A stretch of 64,000 nt of DNA from an uncultured Shewanella sp. Its GTDB lineage: Bacteria > Pseudomonadota > Gammaproteobacteria > Enterobacterales > Shewanellaceae. The stretch's first letter is position 1. Every line of letters begins with the position of its first letter. Position numbers and translations under genes: made by a program. Of the stretch, positions 1-8,986 are shown piece by piece. The notes below the pieces were generated by a model. The model searched no databases and had not been told where the DNA came from. It saw only the letters and a program-made list of their open reading frames with translations. The stretch spans positions 1 to 64,000 of the forward strand of contig NZ_CANMWS010000031.1 in NCBI RefSeq assembly GCF_947501665.1, written 5' to 3'.

Positions 1-548
1 GCTTAAAAAGAGTGTAAAAAGCATCATGGATAATTACCCATCAAAATATACGATAACTTTTAGTTAAGCACTTAATAGTAGGCTATTAGTAGAAAGCACA
101 ACACAGAAAGGACAAAATAGCGCTATTCATCGGTGCGGTTTTTCTTGAGTTCAGATTATTTATAGTTACTCATTTAGTGTTAATTAGTATGAGGTAATTA
201 ATTATGATTACAATCTTAATACTTATTAACTAAATTAGTATTGAATTTATTTCCATCACTATTTTTATAGTGATGAAGTTGTTATGTTACTTTGTAATTC
301 ATATTGTTTGATAATAATGATGTATCATCATTTTTCGAGGCTGCACGACTAAAGTATAGAGTAAAAATAAAAAGTCTATTTTATGACTGTAATACTCTAG
401 AGTTCACCTCTCTTTGGTGAGAGGTCTTCTGTTTAAAGAAAGGGGCTTAGAATGACTCGGTGTCACCCCTCTTACCATGATTCAAATACGTTTATTTTGG
501 ACGCAATTGAATTACCAAAGATCAACAGGCCCTAATATTGGAGAATAA
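1..548. other. Intergenic leader of the ebo operon
   Basis: No convincing gene is visible in this AT-rich stretch. It presumably carries the promoter of the seven-gene ebo operon. A perfect 7-bp stem (406-412 with 419-425, loop TTTGGT) lies about 125 bases before the first start codon. It has no U-tract, so it may be a leader structure rather than a terminator. No known riboswitch was recognised. Confidence 0.5.
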
Positions 549-2465
549 ATGACACTCTTTCGCCCTGTTTTGGGTATTATTATGTTAGTTATGTCTTTTA
601 TTATTGTTTCTTTTTTTTCATTTGAAAACATAATAATAGATGTGATTAATGAACTGATTGTACTGCTTCATTCTGCTGAACAGCAGAAAGCATGGATTTC
701 ATTCTTTGTGATTGGAGCCTTAATACTTGATATTATATTTCCGATCCCTTCTAGTTTAGTCGCAGTATACATTGGTACTGAATTTGATTTATTATTCGCT
801 GCAGGGATAATCTGGATTGGATTAACATTAGGAGCAATATTGGGGTATGGGTTAGGGCGAGGAATTTACAACTTATTTCCTAACCTTGATAGAAAAAAAC
901 ATCAATTAAATAAAGCGATTATTCTGTCTAAATCCTTAGATGAAGCTGCGTTAATATTAATGCGTGGTATTCCTGTTATGGCTGAAACATCAGTTATTGC
1001 TGCAGGGCTCATTAAGTTCTCTTTTATCCGTTTTGTTATTCTAACCAGCTTAGCGAATGCAGGTATTGCATTGGTTTATGCTTATGTTGGTTCTCAGGTG
1101 AGTGGAGGATATTCGCTGTTAATGGTCCTCGTTGCCAGTATTGTATTGCCCAGTTTAGCATTGGGTATTAAATGTATTTTTGATATTGTTATCAGGCAAG
1201 AAAAAAGAGGGCAATCAGCAAATAAATATGCTTTTTTTTTAAAAAAAGATATAGGGATTAATAATAAAGTAATTGAATTAAAACAAAGTGAAAGTAATCA
1301 TTTAGATACATTATCAGCTCAATTTAAAATGAGTTATTGTTATAAAGTGCTGACAACAGAAAATACCTTTTCGGTTGATAATTCGATATTAATGGCGTTA
1401 ATGGGACCTACTGTACTTGATTATAAACAAAAAGTACTGTGTGTTATTGATCAAGGTGTATATGAACATCGACCTGATTTTACTCAAAAGATTGAATCTT
1501 ATTTTAGTCAACAGCTTCCTTTGATATTTGATTGCCAAATAAAAGTGATACAGGGAGGCGAAGCTTGCAAAACCCAAGCGCAACTTAATCGAATTATTGA
1601 ATGTATGAAACCCTTAGATCGTCATAGTTGGGTGATTGCCATCGGTGGAGGTGCCTTATTAGATTGTATTGGTTTTGCTTGTGCTATTTTTCATCGAGGT
1701 ATTCGCCTTATTCGTATGCCGTCTACAGTATTGGCGCAAAATGATGCGGGTATTGGTGTTAAAAATGGCATTAATTTTTTCCAACAAAAGAACTTTTTAG
1801 GTTCATTTACGCCTCCTTTTGCTGTCATCAATGATGTTGAATTACTAAGCAGTTTATCAAAGAGAGATAAACGAGCTGGCCTTGCAGAGGCTGTTAAAGT
1901 GGCCTTAATTAAGGATCCTGCTTTTTTCATTTGGCTTGAAACTAACCTTGAGTCCTTAAATCAGTTTGATTTAGTGGCCACTCGTTATGCCATTCAGCGC
2001 TGTGCACAGTGTCATATTGCACATATTACTCAAAATGGGGATCCTTTTGAGAGAGGTAATGGACGGCCATTGGATTATGGGCATTGGAGTGCACATAAAA
2101 TGGAGAATTTATCGGATTATCAAATTCGTCACGGTGAAGCCGTGGCCATTGGTATTGTACTGGATGCACTTTATGCCCAAAAAATGGCCTGGCTGAGTGA
2201 AGAGAAGGTTTATAGAATTATTAATGTGATCCAAGGGTTAGGCTTTGAATTATGGCATCATACCTTAGACATGGAAGATGATGAGGCTGAACCTCTTGTC
2301 ATACAAGGATTAGAAGAGTTTCGTCAACATTTAGGGGGTAAATTATCAATCCCTATTCTGACGGACATAGGGGCATTTTGCAATGTAGATATGGTTGATA
2401 TGAGCAAAATGAAAGGGGCGTTAAAACAGTTGAAATATTGCTCTTTAGGGGAGGTGTCATGTTAA
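549..2465 (+). CDS. eboD: VTT/DedA membrane domain fused to EboD-like sugar cyclase
   Basis: 638-residue two-domain protein. Residues about 1-220 are strongly hydrophobic and resemble the VTT/DedA (SNARE-associated) family, with FPIPSS, a Gly-rich Y-GLGRG segment and a conserved R-IP near residue 140. After a charged linker, residues about 265-638 form a 3-dehydroquinate synthase-like domain: GGGALLD near 365 (NAD binding), RMPSTVLAQND, GLAEAVK near 445, DYGHWSAHK near 510 and RHGEAV near 527. The last three supply the Glu, His, His zinc ligands of the family. EboD proteins belong to this sugar phosphate cyclase superfamily; their substrate is not firmly known. The start has GGAG five bases upstream. 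It is the first gene of the operon and overlaps eboC by 7 bases. The membrane fusion is unusual and would tether the cyclase to the inner membrane. A poly-T/poly-A run sits at the domain junction (1232-1247). Confidence 0.85.
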   Translation: MTLFRPVLGIIMLVMSFIIVSFFSFENIIIDVINELIVLLHSAEQQKAWISFFVIGALILDIIFPIPSSLVAVYIGTEFDLLFAAGIIWIGLTLGAILGYGLGRGIYNLFPNLDRKKHQLNKAIILSKSLDEAALILMRGIPVMAETSVIAAGLIKFSFIRFVILTSLANAGIALVYAYVGSQVSGGYSLLMVLVASIVLPSLALGIKCIFDIVIRQEKRGQSANKYAFFLKKDIGINNKVIELKQSESNHLDTLSAQFKMSYCYKVLTTENTFSVDNSILMALMGPTVLDYKQKVLCVIDQGVYEHRPDFTQKIESYFSQQLPLIFDCQIKVIQGGEACKTQAQLNRIIECMKPLDRHSWVIAIGGGALLDCIGFACAIFHRGIRLIRMPSTVLAQNDAGIGVKNGINFFQQKNFLGSFTPPFAVINDVELLSSLSKRDKRAGLAEAVKVALIKDPAFFIWLETNLESLNQFDLVATRYAIQRCAQCHIAHITQNGDPFERGNGRPLDYGHWSAHKMENLSDYQIRHGEAVAIGIVLDALYAQKMAWLSEEKVYRIINVIQGLGFELWHHTLDMEDDEAEPLVIQGLEEFRQHLGGKLSIPILTDIGAFCNVDMVDMSKMKGALKQLKYCSLGEVSC

Positions 2466-3400
2466 CCGCAGCGCCTCATTCATGGGTTATATTTTTTACG
2501 TTAGGTCGAGTGTCTAATTTACCCACCGTATGGACCAATGTTTTAGCGGCGAGCTTATTCACTTCAGTCATGCTAGGTCAACAGGTACCCTTCTTAAATC
2601 TGGTATTTTTGAGTCGCTGGTTATTGGTTTTAATTGGAATATCTTTGATGTATCTGGGAGGAATGTTTTTAAATGATGCAGTCGATGCTCAATGGGATAA
2701 AGCCCATCAAGTGGTAAGGCCGATTACCCAAGAATGGATTTCTCAAAGGTCGGTATATCTTTTCAGTTACTTTTTATTACTGAGTGGTATCGTGCTGCTG
2801 ACGTTTGCTGGTTGGTACCATTTAGGCAATTTTGCGGGTGGGTATGCTGGATTGTCTTTATTTTTATTGATTTTATTTTATAACCTATTTCATAAAACAT
2901 GGGTTTATTCCCGTGTATTAATGGGTGGATGCCGAGCGGGCGTTTATTTGACTACGGGTCTATTAATGGGAGGGCTCTCGATTGATTTGATTTACGCTTC
3001 TTTGTGTTTGGGCATGTATATTGTCGGGATCACTTTATTGGCGCAATTTGAACATTATTCTGGCAGAAAGTCTGTTAAATCCAGTCTACTCTTTATTGCC
3101 TCACTACTATTATTATCGCCGTGTTATTTAGTTTTTTTTATGTCAACTAATCTTATACTTTACCTCTTATTAAGTGGCTTTGTCGTGATATTATTCAGGC
3201 AGTTCAATTCTGTTATACAGTCTGTTTTCTTATATAAAACGCGATTAATTCAACCTTCAAATATTGGGGCATTACTGGCAACTATTCCATTATTTGATGC
3301 GATAGTGTTAGCCAGTGTTCAGCAGTTTGGCGCTTGTGTTGTGTGTTTGTGTGTGTATGCCTGTTTACCTAAATTACAACAATGGATTTCACCGACTTAA
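2459..3400 (+). CDS. eboC: EboC, UbiA-family prenyltransferase
   Basis: 313-residue integral membrane protein of the UbiA prenyltransferase superfamily. An N-terminal GRVSNLPTVWTN segment precedes the first Asp-rich motif NDAVDAQWD near residues 72-80, followed by V-RPI, as in UbiA proteins. About eight hydrophobic segments follow. The second Asp-rich motif is weak, which is common in EboC. The ATG at 2459 is preferred over an upstream TTG at 2438 because GGGGAGG (2448-2454) lies at correct spacing before it and it gives a 7-base overlap with eboD. By family it would transfer a prenyl or polyprenyl group to an aromatic or polar acceptor in the inner membrane; the acceptor is unknown. Confidence 0.85.
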   Translation: MLTAAPHSWVIFFTLGRVSNLPTVWTNVLAASLFTSVMLGQQVPFLNLVFLSRWLLVLIGISLMYLGGMFLNDAVDAQWDKAHQVVRPITQEWISQRSVYLFSYFLLLSGIVLLTFAGWYHLGNFAGGYAGLSLFLLILFYNLFHKTWVYSRVLMGGCRAGVYLTTGLLMGGLSIDLIYASLCLGMYIVGITLLAQFEHYSGRKSVKSSLLFIASLLLLSPCYLVFFMSTNLILYLLLSGFVVILFRQFNSVIQSVFLYKTRLIQPSNIGALLATIPLFDAIVLASVQQFGACVVCLCVYACLPKLQQWISPT

Positions 3401-3438
3401 CTGACATGTCCATTAAATTTTAATAGGAGGAGCAGTTA

Positions 3439-4209
3439 ATGATTTTAAATGAAGTACTGATCAGTCTGCAAGCAGCATGGTTACAGCAACATTTAGATAA
3501 GCCGGTGTTGGAGTGGTTTGAATGGGCAACGCATCAAATCAAGCAACAAGATAAACATCGCGTTGGGGCTGATGAACTTGCTACAGCATGGGTTAATTTG
3601 AGCGCTCAAGCTGGACGTCAATGTTCAGCTGTTAAGCATCTTGTCTATGGTATGCCATTTCTTGATAAGTCATTCTCAATGATAGCCATTATACGAATGC
3701 AATTATTGGCCTATACCTTGTTGATGTTTGATGAGGCTTTACGCTATGAAGTATTTAAACAGTGTTTACGTTTTTCTGATGACAATGAAAAACAAGCTTT
3801 GGTTCAAGGACTTGATAGGTTAGATATGCAAGGGAACAGTAAAGCGCTTATTGTGGATCTTTGCCGAACTAATAATACGGCATTGTTTGCATCCATAGCA
3901 TTAGAAAATGCTTGGCCTGCAATACATTTTAGTGATGTCGAATTTGAGCAACTGTTATTGAAAGCTTTATTTTCTGATTTCAATATTGATTTAATTGAGG
4001 GATTAAACAAAAGACATAGTCAACGGCTGAGTCAATTAGCGTTTGATTATTTGTCAGAGCGGATATTTGCTAAGCGAAGTTGGCCAAGTTCTATTTATTC
4101 TGCGATTGACCCTAAACATTTAACCTGCGAGCAAAAGGAGCGGCTAGTACTGTTACCTTTGCAAGTGCAAACATTATTAAACCCACCGTATAGGAAAAGG
4201 AGAGAATAA
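3439..4209 (+). CDS. eboA: EboA-like protein
   Basis: 256-residue soluble, mostly helical protein with no signal peptide or membrane segment. I assign it to EboA mainly from its place in the operon (between the UbiA and TatD genes) and from its helical, Leu-rich composition with repeated W and A-N-x-L patterns. No catalytic motif is visible and EboA has no established biochemical activity. A strong AGGAGG ribosome site precedes the ATG. The stop codon overlaps the next start as TAATG, so translation is probably coupled to eboB. Confidence 0.7.
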   Translation: MILNEVLISLQAAWLQQHLDKPVLEWFEWATHQIKQQDKHRVGADELATAWVNLSAQAGRQCSAVKHLVYGMPFLDKSFSMIAIIRMQLLAYTLLMFDEALRYEVFKQCLRFSDDNEKQALVQGLDRLDMQGNSKALIVDLCRTNNTALFASIALENAWPAIHFSDVEFEQLLLKALFSDFNIDLIEGLNKRHSQRLSQLAFDYLSERIFAKRSWPSSIYSAIDPKHLTCEQKERLVLLPLQVQTLLNPPYRKRRE

Positions 4210-5093
4210 TGCATTATTTTGATCCACATATTCACATGATTTCACGTACAACAGATGATTATGAGCGTATGCATGAGGCGGGGATTGTGGGTGTGATTGA
4301 ACCGGCTTTTTGGCAAGGACAAGCACGAACACATTTAGGGACGTTTATTGATTATTTTGATAGCTTAATTGGTTGGGAGCGATTTCGAGCCAGCCAGTTT
4401 GGGATCCGTCACTTTTGCACTATGGGTTTAAATCCAAAAGAAGCGAATGATATTGATCTAGCTGAAGAGGTGCTAGCGATATTACCGCGTTACTTACACA
4501 AAGAAGGGGTGGTGGCTGTCGGTGAAATTGGCTATGACGACATCACGCCCCAGGAACATCATGTGCTTTGTTGCCAGTTAGAGATGGCTAAAACACATGG
4601 ACTACCCGTGCTTATTCATACTCCCCATCGAGATAAAATTGGAGGGACGAAGCGAACGATTGAGGCCATTCGAGAAGTCGGAGTGAGTGAGTCCATGGTG
4701 GTTATCGATCACCTCAATGAACTTACCTTACCTTTAGTGATGGAAACGGATTGTTGGAAAGGTCATTCGGTATACCCTAATACAAAAATGTCCGAATCTC
4801 GCATGGTGGCACTACTCACTGAATATGGGACCGAGAAAATGATCGTCAATAGCGCTGCTGATTGGGGAAAAAGCGATCCACTTAAGGTGCCTAAAACGGG
4901 TAATAAGATGCGCGAAGCTGGCTTTTCAGAAACGGATATTACTCAAGTGCTGTTTAATAATCCAATTGATTTTTTTGCTCAAAGTGGACGTATAAGCAAA
5001 GAAGAAGTGAGTCAATCGATTAAAATAAATCAAACCCAACAATGGCAAGAAAATTCTGCATTAAGAGGGCAGACGCCTGTCATTGAGGCTTAG
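4209..5093 (+). CDS. eboB: EboB, TatD-like metal-dependent hydrolase
   Basis: 294-residue amidohydrolase-fold protein of the TatD type. The metal-binding pattern is visible: DPHIH at residues 5-9 (HxH), GEIGYDD (Glu/Asp), PVLIHTPH, VVIDHLNE and the late Asp in SAADWG. Classical TatD proteins are DNases or quality-control hydrolases; the EboB branch is associated with ebo clusters and its substrate is unknown. The start is fixed by the TAATG overlap with eboA. Length and motif order fit a complete enzyme. Confidence 0.85.
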   Translation: MHYFDPHIHMISRTTDDYERMHEAGIVGVIEPAFWQGQARTHLGTFIDYFDSLIGWERFRASQFGIRHFCTMGLNPKEANDIDLAEEVLAILPRYLHKEGVVAVGEIGYDDITPQEHHVLCCQLEMAKTHGLPVLIHTPHRDKIGGTKRTIEAIREVGVSESMVVIDHLNELTLPLVMETDCWKGHSVYPNTKMSESRMVALLTEYGTEKMIVNSAADWGKSDPLKVPKTGNKMREAGFSETDITQVLFNNPIDFFAQSGRISKEEVSQSIKINQTQQWQENSALRGQTPVIEA

Positions 5094-5103
5094 GAATGAA
5101 GGT

Positions 5104-6306
5104 ATGACATTTCTATCCAGTGAAATCAGTTATTGCAGTAATGTGCATACTGGGGACTCACTTGCTCAGCTGCGTATTAATCTTGTTCATTATGTTCAAG
5201 CGGTACGTAAGCAACGACAATTATCACACATGAGTCTGGGGTTGTGGATAAGTGCTGGCGCTGCTAATGAGCTCAATAACGAACGCGCCTTACAGTCATT
5301 TAAGCATTTACTTGAGCAAACAGGTTTGAATTTGCGATCCATTAATGGATTTCCCTATGGTGATTTTCATCAACAAATAGTCAAAGAAAAGGCGTATCTT
5401 CCTGATTGGTCAGCTGTTGAAAGAGTTCGTTATAGTCAATCTCTGGCTGCTATTTTAGCATCGTGTTTACCTGATGATTGTGACAGTGGGACCATTTCTA
5501 CTTTGCCTTTAGGCTATAAACAGGACTGGACCTTTCAAAAACATCAAGCTGCAATTAAGCATTTAACGGATGTCGTGGTTTATCTTGGGCAGCTTCATGA
5601 GCAAACAGGGAAAAGGATCATCTTGTGTTTAGAAATGGAGCCTGATTGTGTTTTAGAGTCCACCGAGGAACTCATTGCTTTTTTTAGGCATGAAATTCCT
5701 CAAACCGCTATTTTTAAGAGACATTTAGCCATTTGCTATGATGTGTGTCATCAAGCGGTCATGTTTGAAGAGAGTGGCACTTCATTAAGGCGTATTCATG
5801 AGGCCAATATTGCTATCGGTAAGATCCAGTTATCAAATGCATTGGAGGTCTTGTTTGACCATGAGGATTGTTCGCTCATGGATTGCTTACGCATGTTTTG
5901 TGAGTCTCGTTATTTGCATCAAGTGAAATGTCAACCAGTGAAGGGACATAGTGTACACAAGGATGAGGAGCCTCAGCTTATTCGATATTCTGATTTAGTG
6001 TCTGCTTTATCACATCCTTTGAAGGGCAAAGGAAGAATTCATTTTCATGTGCCTATTCATGCGCCTTATTTAATCTTGCCACAATTGGGTACCACGCAGT
6101 CTGAAATATCAAGCGTGTTTGATTTTTTATCGGTTCATCCCGAACTGCATCCTTTCTTGGAAGTGGAGACCTATTCGTGGCAGGTGCTGCCCCATGATAT
6201 TCGCCCAAGCAACGATGATGAGCTCATTATTCAAATCGCTGAGGAATTGACTTGGGTAGAAAGGCAATTACAACAACGAGGAATACTAGCTCATGACACA
6301 CATTAA
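5104..6306 (+). CDS. eboE: EboE, xylose isomerase-like TIM-barrel protein
   Basis: 400-residue protein of the sugar-phosphate isomerase/epimerase TIM-barrel type, called metabolite traffic protein EboE in ebo clusters. Barrel-end motifs include LCLEMEPD, AICYDVCHQ, IGKIQLSNA and HFHVPIHAPY, which supply Glu, Asp and His candidates for metal binding. The ATG at 5104 follows AGGA at 8 bases spacing and is preferred to a TTG at 5083 that would overlap eboB. The 3' end overlaps eboF by 14 bases. The substrate is unknown. Confidence 0.8.
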   Translation: MTFLSSEISYCSNVHTGDSLAQLRINLVHYVQAVRKQRQLSHMSLGLWISAGAANELNNERALQSFKHLLEQTGLNLRSINGFPYGDFHQQIVKEKAYLPDWSAVERVRYSQSLAAILASCLPDDCDSGTISTLPLGYKQDWTFQKHQAAIKHLTDVVVYLGQLHEQTGKRIILCLEMEPDCVLESTEELIAFFRHEIPQTAIFKRHLAICYDVCHQAVMFEESGTSLRRIHEANIAIGKIQLSNALEVLFDHEDCSLMDCLRMFCESRYLHQVKCQPVKGHSVHKDEEPQLIRYSDLVSALSHPLKGKGRIHFHVPIHAPYLILPQLGTTQSEISSVFDFLSVHPELHPFLEVETYSWQVLPHDIRPSNDDELIIQIAEELTWVERQLQQRGILAHDTH

Positions 6307-7705
6307 GCCGCTTATTGTCATTGATATTGTTGGCCTGACACCTTCAATGTTAGGAAAAGATACGCCTCATTTAAACGCGTTGATGCAAGAGGGAGTGATG
6401 GCGCCCATGCAAGGCGTATTTCCTGCTGTGACCACCACAGCCCAAGCGAGTATGTTAACAGGCACTTATCCTGCTGAACACGGAATTGTGGGGAATGGCT
6501 GGTATTTACGTGATCAAGCAGAGGTGCGTTTTTGGCTACAAGCGAATCAACTTATGCAAGGCGATAAAATCTGGCATAGCTTGAAGCAGGCACAAAATGA
6601 CTTGACCTGCTCTCAGTTATTTTGGTGGTTTAATATGTATGCAGGCGTGGATAATGCCATAACACCGCGTCCTCATTACCCTGCCGATGGCCGTAAAGTG
6701 ATGGGGTTATACTCTGAGCCTGCAACACTACATGCTCAAATAGAAGCGCAAATTGGTGAGTTTCCTTTTTTTAATTTTTGGGGGCCTACCGCAGATATTC
6801 GTTCTAGTCGTTGGATTGTGGATTGTGCGATTGCAGAACATCAGATGGATCAGCCTGATTTACAATTAGTGTATTTACCCCATTTGGATTATAACCTGCA
6901 ACGATTAGGCCCAAATCATCCTGATATTGCTCTGGATATTGCAGCAATTGATCATGAAGCGGGACGATTGATTGACTTTGGTCGCGGTCAAGGGGCGGAT
7001 ATTTTGGTGGTGTCTGAATATGGCATTTCACCTGTGTCACATTCGATTTCACTGAATCGAATTTTACGTCAAGCGGGCTTATTAGCGGTGAGGCAATCGC
7101 TGACTTGGGAGCTGCTTGATCCGGGGGCAAGCCGGGCTTTTGCGGTGGCCGATCATCAAATTGCTCATATTTATATTCAAGATCTTAATGATATTACGCG
7201 GGTGAAAAGCTTATTGGAAAAAGTGCCCGGTGTTGAGCGGGTACTTGACCGTCATAGTCAATGTGAGTACCAGATTAATCATGCTCGCAGCGGAGAGCTG
7301 ATTGCAATTGCAGAGCCAGATTGTTGGTTTAATTATTATTATTGGTTTGATGATAATCAAGCCCCCGATTTTGCTCGCACGGTCGATATTCATCGAAAGC
7401 CGGGTTACGATCCCGTGGAGCTTTTTATTGATCCCGCACTTGGGTTACCTAAACTGCATATTGCTAAGCGTGTATTGCAGAAGAAAATGGGTCAGCGCAT
7501 GCTGATGGATGTGATCCCTCTGACACCTGAATTAGTCAAAGGCAGCCATGGACGATTAAATACCATCGAAGATGAAGGTCCTGTCATTATATCCACCAGT
7601 GTTGCATTAAGTGATAGCTTACGTTCAAGGCAAGTATTTGATATGACACAAGTTAATAATTTTATCCGTTTGCATTTTAAGCAAGCGCTAAGGAAAGTGA
7701 TATGA
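6293..7705 (+). CDS. eboF: EboF, nucleotide pyrophosphatase/alkaline phosphatase-superfamily protein
   Basis: 470-residue alkaline phosphatase-superfamily protein. Metal and nucleophile motifs: VIDIVGL with Asp11, FPAVTTT with probable nucleophile Thr47, GTYPAEHGIVGNGW, a LPHLDY motif, VVSEYGI where classical family members have an Asp-His pair, and KGSHG near the C terminus. This pattern fits the nucleotide pyrophosphatase/phosphodiesterase branch. No signal peptide is seen, so it is probably cytoplasmic. The start lies inside eboE with GAGG upstream; the stop overlaps the next gene as ATGA. Confidence 0.85.
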   Translation: MTHIKPLIVIDIVGLTPSMLGKDTPHLNALMQEGVMAPMQGVFPAVTTTAQASMLTGTYPAEHGIVGNGWYLRDQAEVRFWLQANQLMQGDKIWHSLKQAQNDLTCSQLFWWFNMYAGVDNAITPRPHYPADGRKVMGLYSEPATLHAQIEAQIGEFPFFNFWGPTADIRSSRWIVDCAIAEHQMDQPDLQLVYLPHLDYNLQRLGPNHPDIALDIAAIDHEAGRLIDFGRGQGADILVVSEYGISPVSHSISLNRILRQAGLLAVRQSLTWELLDPGASRAFAVADHQIAHIYIQDLNDITRVKSLLEKVPGVERVLDRHSQCEYQINHARSGELIAIAEPDCWFNYYYWFDDNQAPDFARTVDIHRKPGYDPVELFIDPALGLPKLHIAKRVLQKKMGQRMLMDVIPLTPELVKGSHGRLNTIEDEGPVIISTSVALSDSLRSRQVFDMTQVNNFIRLHFKQALRKVI

Positions 7706-8832
7706 AGCATGATGTTAGCCTTCCTGTTGATGTTCACAGGATGTCTTGTCGTAAGCATATTCGAGAAAACAAGGTGCTGTGTTATGGCTTACTCAATCCT
7801 AGAGGCATGGCGTTAAGTGTAACAGGCGATTTATTAGTGATTGAAGCAGGGGCGGCAGAAATGGCGCCCCCTTATTCTGGGCAGTTAACATGTCGAGATA
7901 GACATACTGGTGAGCTAAAGCAGACTTTACTGAGTGGTTATCGCGCGCTGAATATGCAGCAGCGAATGCGACGAGATGAAATTATGGGATTGGCAGATAT
8001 CTGTCAGGTGAAAGCGTTGCAAACACACAAGAGTGCTTGGTTGATTGCATTGACTGATTATATTGAAGGCTCGAAAATTTTAGAATTACAACCCATGTTA
8101 TCAAATGGAAGTCTGCCTCAAATAGATGTTTTGTTTGAAACTCAAGGTAATATTAATAGCTTATGTTATCACTCAAAGCGTCAAGCTTGGTATTGCATTA
8201 AACCTGATACGAATGAAGTAGTGGAATTTCGGCGGGGAAAACCACAAAAAGTGGTGTGCGCGCTGCCAGAACTTGCATTAGGGCAAGAAGCCGTGCCGGT
8301 GAATATAGTATATGATGCGTCGACGCAAAAGTTATTGATATCCCTGTTTTCTGGCGAATTAGGCAGAGGGGATAAGTTTAAAGGTATTGATTTTGCTAAG
8401 CACCAAGGAGAGGTCATTGCACTTGATTTGAATAACCATCATATTGAGACCTTAATCACCGGATTAACTTTGCCTACAGGCTTGTGCTTAACAGATGATG
8501 GTCATATTTTGGTGACTGAATTATGTGACGATGTGCTTGAACCTTTACCTGCTGAAGGTTTGCCTACTGAGCCTTGCCATGGTGGTTTTAAACGTTTTAG
8601 TGGCCGCTTGTTACATATTGATTTATCATCGGATCAGTGTGACATTTTAGCCACAGGTTTAGATACGCCATCCAACCTCTTATTACATGAAGATACAGTT
8701 TTTATTAGTGAAGGCATGGGATTACCTGGACGTCTATTACCGACGTTGGATGGGCAGAGTCAGGAACTCAGTGGAATGATCCGTAGCGTCTCACTTAATG
8801 AGGGAAGCAAGGTATCCACTCAGAAGGCCTGA
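7702..8832 (+). CDS. Beta-propeller protein resembling ScyD/ScyE, last gene of the ebo operon
   Basis: 376-residue protein with repeated strands of NHL/SMP-30 type, for example LLNPRGMALS followed by DLLVIEAG near residues 26-50, GLTLPTGLCLTDDGHILVTE, and LDTPSNLLLHEDTVFISEGMG. The L-x-x-P-x-G-(M/L)-x(5-8)-L-V-E pattern recurs around the propeller. It resembles the ScyD/ScyE proteins of cyanobacterial scytonemin clusters, which is notable because ebo genes act in scytonemin monomer export. That likeness is from memory, not alignment. Unlike ScyE, no signal peptide is visible. It shares ATGA with eboF, so it clearly belongs to the operon. Confidence 0.6.
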   Translation: MKHDVSLPVDVHRMSCRKHIRENKVLCYGLLNPRGMALSVTGDLLVIEAGAAEMAPPYSGQLTCRDRHTGELKQTLLSGYRALNMQQRMRRDEIMGLADICQVKALQTHKSAWLIALTDYIEGSKILELQPMLSNGSLPQIDVLFETQGNINSLCYHSKRQAWYCIKPDTNEVVEFRRGKPQKVVCALPELALGQEAVPVNIVYDASTQKLLISLFSGELGRGDKFKGIDFAKHQGEVIALDLNNHHIETLITGLTLPTGLCLTDDGHILVTELCDDVLEPLPAEGLPTEPCHGGFKRFSGRLLHIDLSSDQCDILATGLDTPSNLLLHEDTVFISEGMGLPGRLLPTLDGQSQELSGMIRSVSLNEGSKVSTQKA

Positions 8833-8846
8833 GTGACTCACTCTGT

Positions 8847-8945
8847 GCGGGTTTAAAAATACGTTATGCTGCGTTGTCTGTTTTCGATATAGAATAACGA
8901 TTAGCGTCAAACTGCCGCCTTGCCTACCGCATTTTTAATTCCCGC
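8847..8945. repeat. Dispersed imperfect inverted repeat, copy 1
   Basis: A 99-bp imperfect palindrome just after the ebo operon. Its ends are GCGGGTTTAAAAATACG and CGCATTTTTAATTCCCGC. The same end structure and a related core (TTATGC-GCGTTG, TAGAAT-AC) occur at 34233-34330. It probably folds into a long hairpin and could act as a transcription barrier or RNA stabiliser. Confidence 0.6.
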
Positions 8946-8986
8946 TGAATGATCACTTACTTAGATTGGTATTATATTGTATCCAG

